The translations under genes and the position numbers were made by a program. DNA of 21,785 nucleotides from positions 1 through 21,785 of the forward strand of contig JAOANE010000057.1 of the NCBI GenBank assembly GCA_025194985.1. The letters run 5' to 3'. Positions 1-8,207 of this stretch are shown here, in pieces. Under the pieces are notes generated by a model. It worked only from the letters and a program-made list of their open reading frames with translations. It was not told the origin of the DNA and ran no database searches. Source of the DNA: Regnicoccus frigidus (GTDB taxonomy: Bacteria; Cyanobacteriota; Cyanobacteriia; PCC-6307; Cyanobiaceae). Each line of letters opens with the position of its first letter. The first letter of the stretch is position 1.

Positions 1-231
1 CCGGCGGCGGTGCTGGCCGCCGGCCTCGACGGCCTGGAGCGGCAGCTCGATCCTGGCCCCCGCAACGACGCCAACCTCTACACCGACCCGCCTGCGCCGG
101 GTACGACTCCGCCCCTGCCTGCCAATCCCGAAGAAGCCCTGGCCGCCTTCGCCGCAGACACGGTGCTGCGCCAGGCCCTTGGCGAACCCTTCTGCCAGGC
201 CTACGAAAGCCTGAGGCGCCAGCACGGCTGA
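1..231 (+). CDS. Glutamine synthetase family protein, C-terminal end (partial)
   Basis: The reading frame is open from the first base, so this is the 3' end of a longer gene. The visible 76 residues begin PAAVLAAGLDGLERQLDPGP and continue with an NLY block and a final alpha-helical stretch (EEALAAFAADTVLRQALGE). This matches the C-terminal tail of glutamine-synthetase-fold ligases (COG0174), most like the GlnA3/gamma-glutamyl-amine ligase subgroup. The catalytic beta-barrel residues lie outside the window, so the substrate (ammonia or an amine) cannot be judged. The stop is TGA at 229-231. The next gene is on the same strand 87 bp downstream, with no clear terminator between them. Confidence 0.8.
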   Translation, partial: PAAVLAAGLDGLERQLDPGPRNDANLYTDPPAPGTTPPLPANPEEALAAFAADTVLRQALGEPFCQAYESLRRQHG

Positions 232-318
232 AGGCCGGCAGCAACGAACGGCTTGAAGGAGCGGCAAGAAAGATGGCTAGAAGGAGTGGCCAGAAGCAAG
301 CTCCTGTAACAGCCGAAC

Positions 319-2061
319 GTGAGATCCGGGAGTGAAGATGACGGTGCCTACCTGTCCATCCCCACGGTGTCCCTCCCTGCCTGCTCCCCGATCTCCGCGG
401 CCCGGCCGCCGTTGTGGCGGGCCGCTCGGAGGCTGGCCGGCCCCGGGGCGGCCGCAGCCGTGATCGGGAGCCTGGCCCTGACGGCTCCGGCCGTGGCGGC
501 GGCAGAAGATCCAGCGGCAGCGATAGCGGTGCCGGCGGCCGTGATGCGGCGCCTGGAGGCGGTCACCGGCAAGCCGATGTACCGCCACAGCACCTGGGGC
601 TGGCAGGTGGTGGATGAAGGTAGCGGCGCGGTGCTGCTGGAGCGCAACAGCGCCCAGATGTTCGTGCCTGGCTCGATCATGAAAACCTTCAGCACTGCCG
701 CGGTGCTGAACGAGTACGGGCCGGAGCACCGCTTCCGCACCCCGATCCACCAGTTCGGCAGCTTGCGCGATGGGGTGCTCGATGGCCACCTGGTGCTGGT
801 GGCCTCGGGGGATTTCAGCTTCGGGCTGCGCGAGCGCGCCGACGGCAGCCTTGGCTTCAACAGCCTGCCCCAGATCGATCACAACTACGCCAGCACCGGA
901 TTCCCCGGCGTCGCCCTGCTGGACGACAGCGACCCGCTCCGGGCCCTGAACCAGCTGGCGGCCCAGGTGCGCGCCGCCGGCATCCAGCGGGTGCGCGGCG
1001 ATGTGGTCATCGACGACCGCCTGTTCAACACCTACGCCGGCTGGCCCGATGGCCTGATCGCGCCGATCTGGGTGAACGAGAACATGCTCAACATCATCAC
1101 CCGTCCAGGCCGCCCCGGTGAACTGGCCGTGGTGGACTGGCGGCCGCGCACCGCTGCGCTGAGCGTGGTGTCCCAGGTGACGACGGTCGCGGCGGGCACG
1201 GCCACCGAGCCGTTGCAGGTGGAGCCGCTCGATGGGGGGCTGGTGCGGATCAGCGGCCAGATCGCCGCCGATGCCCCGGAGCGGATCAGCAGCGCTGAGA
1301 TCCTCCAGCCCGCTGCCTTTGCTCGCACCGCCTTGATCGAAGCCCTGGAGCGGGCCGGCGTGGTGGTGGAGGCTACGGCCACGGGGAAGAACCCGGTGGC
1401 GATCCTGCCGATCCTGCCGGCGACCGCCCGGACTGAGGCCATGACCAGCGCCTATGCCGGCGCCCCGAAGCTGGCGGAGCACGTCTCGCCGCCGCTCTCG
1501 GAATTCGTCAAGGTGGTCCTGAAGATCAGTTACAACCGCGGTGCCGCCCTGATGGTCTGCCTGGTGGCGGTCAAGGCGGGCAGCCTTGACTGCCCCGACG
1601 GCCTGGCGCGGGAGCTGGAGGTCATCACCGCCCTGGGCGTATCTCCCGCCAGCACCTTGGTGGAGGACGGGGCCGGCTCCATCGACAGCAGCCGCACCTC
1701 CCCGATCGATCAGACCACCCTGCTGCGCCGCCTGCTGAAGGAACCCTGGGGCCAGGCCCTGCGGCAGGGGCTGCCGGTGATGGGGGTGGACGGCACCCAG
1801 GCGCAGAACCAGGCGGGCCACCCGGCCGCCGGCCGGATCCGGCTCAAGGATGGCTCCAGGGTGATGGGCAGCGCCAGCGGCCAGGTCTCGATTCCCGCCA
1901 AGACCCAGGTGGGCTACATCGAGGCCGCCAGCGGCCGGCGGCTGGTGTATGCCCTCTATCTCAACAACGTGCCCACCAGCCCCGACACCCTGCTGAGCAG
2001 CTTCGAAACCGCAGACCGTGATCTCGCCGCGATCGCGGCGGCCTTTCAGGAGGCCTTCTGA
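319..2061 (+). CDS. dacB: D-alanyl-D-alanine carboxypeptidase/endopeptidase, PBP4 (peptidase S13) family, KTG motif lost
   Basis: A 580-residue protein of the DacB/PBP4 class, which trims or cross-cleaves peptidoglycan peptides in the periplasm. The N-terminus carries basic residues and a hydrophobic segment ending APAVAAAE (about residues 34-62), a likely signal peptide. The SxxK motif is S119-I-M-K122 and the SxN motif is S404-Y-N406. Where the family has KTG, this protein reads K510-D-G-S. That position is normally essential in acyl-serine penicillin-binding proteins, so activity may be reduced, altered or absent. Shared landmarks with the next gene include GPEHR, VDDRLF, VNENM and VDWRPR, so the two are paralogues. 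The start is GTG at 319, the first possible one after an in-frame stop at 307; it has no clear ribosome site, and GTG at 367 is an alternative that still keeps the signal peptide. Confidence 0.88.
   Translation: MRSGSEDDGAYLSIPTVSLPACSPISAARPPLWRAARRLAGPGAAAAVIGSLALTAPAVAAAEDPAAAIAVPAAVMRRLEAVTGKPMYRHSTWGWQVVDEGSGAVLLERNSAQMFVPGSIMKTFSTAAVLNEYGPEHRFRTPIHQFGSLRDGVLDGHLVLVASGDFSFGLRERADGSLGFNSLPQIDHNYASTGFPGVALLDDSDPLRALNQLAAQVRAAGIQRVRGDVVIDDRLFNTYAGWPDGLIAPIWVNENMLNIITRPGRPGELAVVDWRPRTAALSVVSQVTTVAAGTATEPLQVEPLDGGLVRISGQIAADAPERISSAEILQPAAFARTALIEALERAGVVVEATATGKNPVAILPILPATARTEAMTSAYAGAPKLAEHVSPPLSEFVKVVLKISYNRGAALMVCLVAVKAGSLDCPDGLARELEVITALGVSPASTLVEDGAGSIDSSRTSPIDQTTLLRRLLKEPWGQALRQGLPVMGVDGTQAQNQAGHPAAGRIRLKDGSRVMGSASGQVSIPAKTQVGYIEAASGRRLVYALYLNNVPTSPDTLLSSFETADRDLAAIAAAFQEAF
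2047..2053 (+). promoter_or_regulatory. Ribosome binding site for the second dacB gene
   Basis: CAGGAGG sits inside the last codons of the first dacB gene, 7 nt before the ATG at 2061. It fixes the start of the second gene and, with the TGATG stop-start overlap, suggests translational coupling. It is one of the few strong Shine-Dalgarno sites in the window. Confidence 0.75.
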
Positions 2062-3713
2062 TGGGGGCCCTGCTGGTGAGGGCTGCACTGTTCGCCCTGG
2101 CGCTCGTGCCCGGCCTGGCGGAAAAGGCCCTGGCAGAGAAGGTCTTGGCAACGGCGTCCTTGCGGGAGGCGGCCCCATCCGCGGCAGTGGCGGCGGTGAT
2201 GAACAAGCCGCGCTACTCGGGTGCGAGCTGGAGCCTGCTGGTGAGCGATCTTTCCAGCGGCCGCACGCTGATGGCTCTCAACCCCGATCAACTGGCCTTC
2301 ACCGGGTCGGTTCGCAAGCTGTTCTCGGTGGGCCGCGCCCTGCAGACCCTGGGGCCGGAGCACCGGGTCGAGACCACGGTGCTCCGGCGGGGCTCCCTGG
2401 GCGCAGGGCGGCTGGCGGGTGATCTGGTGCTCGTGGCAGGTGGTGATCTCACCTTCGGGGGCAGGCGTCTGCCGGATGGCGGCGTGGCCTTCACGGCCTT
2501 CGATCACAACGATGCCAACAACCTCGGCACGGCCCTGCTGACGCCGCAGGATCCGCTGCAGGCTCTCGATGCCCTGGCGTTCCAGGTGCGGCAGGCGGGG
2601 ATCCGCCAGGTGGAGGGCGATGTGGTGGTGGACGATCGGCTGTTTCCGGCTTACCGGGTCCCCAACGGCAATCTGCTGATCCCCCCGATCCTGGTGAACG
2701 AGAACATGGTCGATGTGTCGGTGACACCGACGGCCATGGGGGAACCGGCCCGGGTCGACTGGCGGCCCCGCAGTGCCGCCTTCCAGGTGCGCTCCAGCGT
2801 TCGCACCGTGGCAGCGGGAGGGCCAGCCGTGCTCGATCTCTCCGATCTGGGACAGATGGACTGCCAATGGCGGGAACCCTGCACGGGCACCATCAGCGGC
2901 ACAATCCCCCTCGACTACCGGGCACCCCTCTCCGGCAGCCCGGTGGCGGTGCGCACCTTCCGGATCGAGGATCCCGCCTCCTATGCCCGCATCGCCTTCC
3001 ATGAAGCCCTCGCCCGTGCCGGCGTGGTGGTGCGGGCCCCCCTGCTGGCCCCGAATGATCCGAGCCGGCTCCAGCCCGCCGGCTCCGGGGACGCCGAGCA
3101 GACGAACAAGCAGGCTGCGCAGCTGACGGAAGAGCAGACCGTGGCCTCCTGGCGCTCCACGCCCTATGGCGCCCTGGCCCGGCTGATCCTCAAGGTGAGT
3201 CTCAACCTGGGGGCCAACCTCAGCCTCACCCAGGTGGGACTGGTGGAAGGCGAACGGCAGGTGGACGGGGCCCTGGCCGCCGAACGGCGCGACCTGAACA
3301 GGCAGGGCCTGAGCCCCCAGAGCTTCCGGTTTCCCAGCAACGGCAGCGGTAGCCCCGACAGCCAGGCCACGCCTCGGGCGGTGGTGCAGTGGCTGGAGAT
3401 CATGCACGGCAGCCCCCAGGCTGCCGTGTTCCGCTCGGCGCTGCCGGTACTGGGCGTGGATGGATCCCTGGCGGAAACCGGACGGGACCTGACCGCCCGC
3501 GGCGAGGTGATGGCCAAGACGGGCACCACGATCGATTCCACGGGCCTCAAGGCCCAGGTGCTGGCGGGCTACCTGCGCAGCGTCAGCGGGCGGGATCTGG
3601 CCTTCGCGTTGTTCGTGAACGACGCCGGTCCGGTGAGCTCGATCACCGATGTGGCCGAAGTGTTCGAGGATCAAGCGGTGATTACCGATCTGATCCGAAG
3701 CTGGAGCCCCTGA
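2061..3713 (+). CDS. dacB: D-alanyl-D-alanine carboxypeptidase/endopeptidase, PBP4 (peptidase S13) family
   Basis: A 550-residue paralogue of the preceding gene, overlapping its stop by one base (TGATG). The N-terminus MGALLVRAALFALALVPGLA is a signal peptide, so the enzyme acts in the periplasm on peptidoglycan peptides. All three penicillin-binding motifs are present: S83-V-R-K86, S379-L-N381 and K486-T-G-T. Blocks such as GPEHR, VVVDDRLF, LVNENM and VDWRPR match the upstream copy. A Cys pair at about 267 and 273 could form a disulfide. Because this copy keeps every catalytic motif, it is probably the active partner. It converges on the glutathione reductase gene, with 37 bp between the two stop codons. 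Confidence 0.93.
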   Translation: MGALLVRAALFALALVPGLAEKALAEKVLATASLREAAPSAAVAAVMNKPRYSGASWSLLVSDLSSGRTLMALNPDQLAFTGSVRKLFSVGRALQTLGPEHRVETTVLRRGSLGAGRLAGDLVLVAGGDLTFGGRRLPDGGVAFTAFDHNDANNLGTALLTPQDPLQALDALAFQVRQAGIRQVEGDVVVDDRLFPAYRVPNGNLLIPPILVNENMVDVSVTPTAMGEPARVDWRPRSAAFQVRSSVRTVAAGGPAVLDLSDLGQMDCQWREPCTGTISGTIPLDYRAPLSGSPVAVRTFRIEDPASYARIAFHEALARAGVVVRAPLLAPNDPSRLQPAGSGDAEQTNKQAAQLTEEQTVASWRSTPYGALARLILKVSLNLGANLSLTQVGLVEGERQVDGALAAERRDLNRQGLSPQSFRFPSNGSGSPDSQATPRAVVQWLEIMHGSPQAAVFRSALPVLGVDGSLAETGRDLTARGEVMAKTGTTIDSTGLKAQVLAGYLRSVSGRDLAFALFVNDAGPVSSITDVAEVFEDQAVITDLIRSWSP

Positions 3714-3735
3714 CCCAGCCAAGGGCCAGCCCGGT

Positions 3736-3762
3736 CTCAGTTGGGCATTCTCAATTGGGCAT
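3736..3762. repeat. 14-bp tandem duplication at the 3' end of gor
   Basis: The unit CTCAGTTGGGCAT (3736-3748) is followed by CTCAATTGGGCAT (3750-3762), one mismatch at a 14-base period. The second copy contains the gor stop codon and its last codons (M-P-N-stop on the minus strand), so the copy beyond the stop would encode nearly the same residues. It looks like a small slippage duplication. Confidence 0.6.
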
Positions 3763-5115
3763 CGTCACGAACTCTTCGGCGACGGAGGGGTGCAGCGCCA
3801 TGGTGCGGTCGAAATCGGCCTTGGTGGCGCCCATGCCGATGGCGATCGCCGTCATCTGGATGATCTCTGCGGCGTGTTCACCCACCATGTGAGCGCCCAA
3901 TACCTTTCCTGTGGCGGTTGCCACAACCAGCTTGAGCAGCACCCGGGGACCCCGGGCCGGCAAGGCCTGGTTCATCGGCCGGAAGCGGGCCCGGTGCACC
4001 TTGACGCCATCGGCGCCATGGCGCTCAATCGCCTGCTCCTCACTCAGGCCAACCGACGAGAGCTCAGGTTGGGAGAAGACCGCCGAGGCCACCAGGTCAT
4101 GATCCACCTGGCGAGGCTTGTTGCCGTAAACCGTGTCGGCGAAGGCCCTGCCCTCATCAACGGCCACGGGCGTGAGGTTGATGCGATCGGTCACGTCACC
4201 CACCGCATAGATCGTCGGCACGCTGGTGCGTTGATCGGCGTCCACCGGGATCCGGTGGCCCTCCACCGCCACCCCGGCGGCCTCCAGGTTGATGCCCTGC
4301 AGGAATGGCCGCCGGCCTGTGGCCAGCAAGACGCCACCGCAGCTGAAACGTTCACCGCCCTCGCTGGTCAGCGTCAGCTCACCCGAGGGGCCCTCCTTGC
4401 TGATGGCGGCGGGCGAATGGGCAAATCGCAGGGTGATGCCTTCGGCCTCCATCCCCTCTTGCACGGCCGAGCTGGCTTCCCGATCGAAGCCGCGCAGCAG
4501 GTGATCGCCGCGGATCAGCTGGGTCACCTGCACGCCAAGGCCATGGAGGATGCAGGCGAATTCGCAGGCGATGAAACCGCCACCCACCACCACCACGTGG
4601 GCTGGGAGCGATTCGAGCAGGAACATGTCATCGCTCACCCAACCCAGCTCGGCGCCGGGGATGGCCGGGCGATGGGGGCGACCGCCCACGGCCACCAGAA
4701 TCCGCTCGCCCCGCAGCTGGCGGGATGATCCATCCGCTGCCGTCACCGCAATGGTCTGGGCGTCGTCGAAGCGACCCCAGCCGCGCACCAGTTCCACACC
4801 GGCCTTGGCCAGCAGACCGATGTGGAGCTCATTGAGCCGATCCACCTCGGCGCGGACGTTGGCCAGCAAGCGCCCGGCATCCAGATTCAGATACCCCACG
4901 TCCCAGCCGTAGCTGGGGGCATCGGCAAGCAGATGGCGGTAGGCCGAGCCATAGACCAACAACTTCTTGGGAACGCAGCCCCGGATCACGCAGGTGCCAC
5001 CCACCCGATCGCCCTCAACGATCGCCACCCGCGCCCCGTAGGAGGCGGCCCGCTTGGCTGCGGCCAGCCCCCCCGATCCGGCGCCAAGAACAATCAGATC
5101 GAAGGGGTCGCTCAT
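3751..5115 (-). CDS. gor: Glutathione reductase (NADPH)
   Basis: Reduces glutathione disulfide with NADPH and FAD in the cytoplasm. Length is 454 residues from the chosen ATG at 5115; the frame continues upstream, but the added 20 residues precede the conserved FAD-binding start DLIVLGAGSGG. The redox disulfide is C42/C47 in GTCVIRGCVPKK. The second Rossmann motif GGGFIA is at about 178, followed by R202 and R208, the pair of arginines that selects NADPH in glutathione reductases. The C-terminal HPSVAEE (H442, E447) supplies the proton-relay His-Glu of the dimer interface. The IRGCVPKK form separates it from dihydrolipoamide and mercuric reductases. It lies 49 bp downstream of the peroxiredoxin gene on the same strand, which suggests one transcript. 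Confidence 0.95.
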   Translation of the reverse strand: MSDPFDLIVLGAGSGGLAAAKRAASYGARVAIVEGDRVGGTCVIRGCVPKKLLVYGSAYRHLLADAPSYGWDVGYLNLDAGRLLANVRAEVDRLNELHIGLLAKAGVELVRGWGRFDDAQTIAVTAADGSSRQLRGERILVAVGGRPHRPAIPGAELGWVSDDMFLLESLPAHVVVVGGGFIACEFACILHGLGVQVTQLIRGDHLLRGFDREASSAVQEGMEAEGITLRFAHSPAAISKEGPSGELTLTSEGGERFSCGGVLLATGRRPFLQGINLEAAGVAVEGHRIPVDADQRTSVPTIYAVGDVTDRINLTPVAVDEGRAFADTVYGNKPRQVDHDLVASAVFSQPELSSVGLSEEQAIERHGADGVKVHRARFRPMNQALPARGPRVLLKLVVATATGKVLGAHMVGEHAAEIIQMTAIAIGMGATKADFDRTMALHPSVAEEFVTMPN

Positions 5116-5164
5116 GGGCAGGTGACGGGGAGCCAACGGATGGGTGGACAGGTCTGTATTCGCC

Positions 5165-5737
5165 TCAGCCGGCAAATTCGAGCCGGGGCTCGCAGACGCC
5201 CGTGGGTGCCACGCCCTTCAGGTAGGCCAGCATCGTGTCGGCGTCGGAGACTTCGAAGGGATCGGTGGGGCAGTTGTTCTCGGCGCCAGCTTCAGCGAAG
5301 ACTTTCTCGATCGTGCCGTCATTAACCACCATCGAATAGCGCCAGGAACGCAGACCAAAGCCCAGGTTCGACTTCTCCACCAACATCCCCATCTCGCGGG
5401 TGAAGTCGCCGTTGCCATCGGGGAGCAGGAAGACATTCTTGGCGCCCACGCTCTGACCCCACTTGAACATCACGAAGGCATCGTTGACCGACACACAGAC
5501 GATCTGATCGACGCCAAGCGCGCGGAACTCCTCATAAAGCTCTTCGTAGCGGGGCAGGTGGTTGGAGGAGCAGGTAGGGGTGAAGGCACCGGGCAGCGAA
5601 AACACCACAACTTTTTTGCCAGCAAAGATTTCACTGCTGCTGAGGTCTTGCCAGCGGAAAGGATTGCCCCCCTCCACGGATTCATCGCGGACGCGGGTCT
5701 TGAAGACGACGGTGGGGACGCTGGATGGGTAGGACAT
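5165..5737 (-). CDS. Type II peroxiredoxin (Prx5-like, AhpC/TSA superfamily)
   Basis: A thiol peroxidase of 190 residues that removes hydrogen and organic peroxides. The peroxidatic site is PGAFTPTC with Cys56, and the nearby CVSVNDAFVM block is characteristic of the PrxII/Prx5 group. No glutaredoxin domain is fused, unlike the Haemophilus-type hybrid, so reduction must come from a separate glutaredoxin, thioredoxin or glutathione. The ATG at 5737 (MSYPSSVP) is preferred because the 14 extra residues possible upstream do not look like family sequence; there is no clear Shine-Dalgarno site. Glutathione reductase follows directly, which fits a glutathione-linked reduction route. The closest described relative I recall is PrxII of Synechocystis; that is by family resemblance, not alignment. 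Confidence 0.93.
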   Translation of the reverse strand: MSYPSSVPTVVFKTRVRDESVEGGNPFRWQDLSSSEIFAGKKVVVFSLPGAFTPTCSSNHLPRYEELYEEFRALGVDQIVCVSVNDAFVMFKWGQSVGAKNVFLLPDGNGDFTREMGMLVEKSNLGFGLRSWRYSMVVNDGTIEKVFAEAGAENNCPTDPFEVSDADTMLAYLKGVAPTGVCEPRLEFAG

Positions 5738-5799
5738 GGGAGGGGAAAACGGAGGGGTGAACTGGAGGCTGAAGGCCAAACGCTAGCCGGGCCAGCACA

Positions 5800-5850
5800 A
5801 CAGCCAGCAGCTTATGCGAACTCATACTGGCTTCGACTTGGCCTGGCTGT
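5800..5850. repeat. 8-bp inverted repeat in the divergent prx/SDR promoter region
   Basis: ACAGCCAG (5800-5807) and CTGGCTGT (5843-5850) are perfect inverted copies separated by 35 bases, within the roughly 120-bp gap between the divergently transcribed peroxiredoxin and SDR genes. It could be an operator pair for a divergent regulator or chance. No convincing -35/-10 pair was seen. Confidence 0.25.
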
Positions 5851-5859
5851 CAAGGTGGT

Positions 5860-6927
5860 TTGACGTCTGTCTTCGCTTGGTCCACGCCTTTGCCTGAGTT
5901 GCGCCGCATCCTGCTCACCGGGGGTAACTCCGGTATCGGTTTCGAAGCCGCCGTCCTGCTCTGCAGGGCCGGCCATCCCCTCACCTTGCTCTGCCGGGAT
6001 GGCACCAGCGCAGAGGAGGCCAGCCACCGGGTGGCAGAAAAGGCCGGCTCCACCACCCTGCCCCAGTCAGCCATTTGCGACCTGGGCGATCTGGAGAGCG
6101 TGAGGGCCTGCGCGGCCGCGCTGCTGGCGGCAGGAACGGTCAGCGACACGCTCGTTCTCAATGCCGGGCTGCAGTACGCGGGCGCCAAGGAACCGCGGCG
6201 CACCCCCCAGGGCTTCGAGCTCAGCGTCGGCGTCAACCATCTCGGCCATCTGCTGCTCGCCCAGCTGCTCACCCCCACGCTGGAGGCCGGACGCTCGCCT
6301 CGCCTGGTGGTCACCGCTTCGGAAGTGCATGACCCCACCAGCGCCGGCGGCAAGGTGGGCCGGCCAGCCGGGCTGGGTGATCTCAGCGGCTTGAAGGCTG
6401 GCGAGGACGCCGCCATGGTGGATGGATCCACCCCCTTCAATGCCGAGAAGGCCTACAAAGACAGCAAGCTCTGCAACGTGCTCTTCGCCCGCGAATACCA
6501 GCGCCGGATGGAAGCGCGGGGGCAGGACCTGCCGGTGATCGCCTGGAGCCCCGGGCTGGTGATCCCGCCGATCAGCAGCGGCGGCTTCTGGCGTTACAGC
6601 CGCCAGTCCAACGAGCTCGGCCAGCGCTTGTTTGCCCTGGCGGCCCGCTCGATCCTGCGGATCAGCGAGCGGGTGGAAACCGCCGGATCCCTGCTCGCCG
6701 CCCTGGCCACCGACGACGCCTACGCCACCCCTGGCTTCAGCTACTACAGCAACCGCCTGCTGGCCCCAGGTCGCCATCGCTTCGAGGCCACCGCGATCAG
6801 CGCCGAAGCCCAAAACGACGCCCTGGCCCTGCAGCTGTGGGAGCGGAGCACGGCGCTGGTGGGTACTGAGATCGGTACGGAGATCACCCTGCCCGACCAA
6901 GACGCCCACAGCGGCCAGATCGCTTAG
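5860..6927 (+). CDS. Short-chain dehydrogenase, light-dependent protochlorophyllide reductase (POR)-like
   Basis: A 355-residue NAD(P)-dependent SDR. The cofactor-binding motif is T20-GGNSGIG and the structural NAG is at 101-103. The catalytic Tyr and Lys are Y199 and K203 within AYKDSKLCNVLFARE; this block, including Cys205, is much closer to POR (AYKDSKxCNM) than to ordinary SDRs. The C-terminal part (TAGSLLAALATDDAYATPGF) also recalls POR. However, the cofactor loop and NAG differ from true POR (TGASSGVG, NAA), so it is best called a POR-like paralogue of unknown substrate rather than the chlorophyll enzyme. The start TTG at 5860 is uncertain: the AAGGTGG before it lies too close, and TTG at 5890 is also possible. 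It is transcribed divergently from the peroxiredoxin. Confidence 0.82.
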   Translation: MTSVFAWSTPLPELRRILLTGGNSGIGFEAAVLLCRAGHPLTLLCRDGTSAEEASHRVAEKAGSTTLPQSAICDLGDLESVRACAAALLAAGTVSDTLVLNAGLQYAGAKEPRRTPQGFELSVGVNHLGHLLLAQLLTPTLEAGRSPRLVVTASEVHDPTSAGGKVGRPAGLGDLSGLKAGEDAAMVDGSTPFNAEKAYKDSKLCNVLFAREYQRRMEARGQDLPVIAWSPGLVIPPISSGGFWRYSRQSNELGQRLFALAARSILRISERVETAGSLLAALATDDAYATPGFSYYSNRLLAPGRHRFEATAISAEAQNDALALQLWERSTALVGTEIGTEITLPDQDAHSGQIA

Positions 6928-7037
6928 TATCGACTTATACATTTCAGCTTGGCGGAGCCACTGGTATCCCTGCCCGGTCCTGGAGATCGGCAGACCATTC
7001 GGTCGTCTCCCCTGAGTCATCAAAACTGAATAAACAC

Positions 7038-8207
7038 GTGGCATCCCCTTTTGGAGCCCTGGATTTGCCGATGGTGCAGTACGCGCCGTTGGCCCCCAAG
7101 GCTCCCGTTTCACCGCCCGCACCAGCCGGCATTCCTGCGGTGATCTACTGCGAGGGCCAGTTCATGAGCCCCGATGGCAAGACGGCCCATGGGTTGGTGC
7201 GCCACAGCGAGCGCTTCCGAATCGCGGCTGTGATCGACAGCCTCTGCGCCGGCGCCGATGCCGGCCTGCTCTTGGATGGTGTGGCCAATGGCATCCCGGT
7301 CGTGGCCGACCTGGAGGCGGCCTTTGCCCTCGGCGGAGCGCCACTGCGGACCTTGATCTACGGCATGGCCCCCGCCGATGGTCTGTTCAGCCCAACCGAC
7401 CGTGCCGTGCTCCTCGGCGCCGTTCGCGCCGGCCTCGGCCTGGTGAATGGCCTGCGTGAGTTCCTCGGCGATGACGCCGAATTCACCGCCGCCGCCGCGC
7501 TCCATCAGGTCACGATTGAGGATGTCCGGCGTCCACCGGCCCTGAAGGACCTGCGCCTGTTCAGCGGCGCGATCGCCAGGGCCCACTGCCGGCGCATCGC
7601 CGTTCTCGGCACCGATGGCGCCATCGGCAAGCGCACCACCGCCACGCTGCTGGTGCAGGCCCTCAACGACCATGGCATCCGCGCCGTGCTGGTCTCCACC
7701 GGCCAGACCGGGATGATCCAGGGCGGGCGCTACGGGCTGCCGCTCGATGCCATCCCGTCCCAGTTCTGCTCCGGCGAAGTGGAAGCCGCCGTGGTGCTGG
7801 CCTACGAAACCGAGCAGCCCCAGGTGATCGTGATCGAGGGCCAGGGCGCCCTCAGCCATCCGGCCTACCTCTCCTCCACCTTCATCCTGCGCGGCAGCCA
7901 GCCCCAGGCCGTGGTGTTGCAACATGCGCCGAAACGCCGCTATCGCTGTGATTTTCCGCAGGTGGCGATGCCCACCCCCCAGAGCGAGATCACGCTGATC
8001 GAGGCCTTCGCCCCCACCCGGGTGATCGGCATGACCCTCAACCATGAGGGCATGGAGGTCGCTGAAATCCCCGCCGCCATTGCCCTTTACGAGGCCGAAC
8101 TGCACATTCCAGTCACCGATGCCTTGGCCTGCCCGCCCGAGCGGCTCGTCCAGATGGTGATGCGGGCCTTCCCAGAACTGGCAGGGGAACTGGCGGCGGT
8201 GACGTGA
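7038..8207 (+). CDS. DUF1611 family protein (DgcN-like, putative D-glutamate N-acetyltransferase)
   Basis: A 389-residue member of the DUF1611 family. The N-terminal Rossmann-like domain covers about residues 31-175 (IPAVIYCEGQF, then AAVIDS with GADAG), and the C-terminal P-loop domain starts at about 185. The P-loop reads GTDGAIGKRTT (191-201) and a Walker-B-like VIVIEGQG lies at 263-270. Characterised relatives (DgcN) acetylate D-glutamate in a marine gammaproteobacterial D-glutamate pathway; transfer of that function here is inference. The start GTG at 7038 has no clear ribosome site, and ATG at 7071 is an alternative; residues 1-30 are Ala/Pro-rich and not part of the domain. The last four bases overlap the start of the racemase gene, so the two are translated together. 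Confidence 0.9.
   Translation: MASPFGALDLPMVQYAPLAPKAPVSPPAPAGIPAVIYCEGQFMSPDGKTAHGLVRHSERFRIAAVIDSLCAGADAGLLLDGVANGIPVVADLEAAFALGGAPLRTLIYGMAPADGLFSPTDRAVLLGAVRAGLGLVNGLREFLGDDAEFTAAAALHQVTIEDVRRPPALKDLRLFSGAIARAHCRRIAVLGTDGAIGKRTTATLLVQALNDHGIRAVLVSTGQTGMIQGGRYGLPLDAIPSQFCSGEVEAAVVLAYETEQPQVIVIEGQGALSHPAYLSSTFILRGSQPQAVVLQHAPKRRYRCDFPQVAMPTPQSEITLIEAFAPTRVIGMTLNHEGMEVAEIPAAIALYEAELHIPVTDALACPPERLVQMVMRAFPELAGELAAVT

Noticed and set aside
277..3722. Very long minus-strand open frames opposite the two dacB genes (633 and 558 codons)
   Set aside because: They are GC-rich shadow frames full of His, Arg, Gly and Gln with no domain, while the plus-strand frames carry signal peptides and penicillin-binding motifs.
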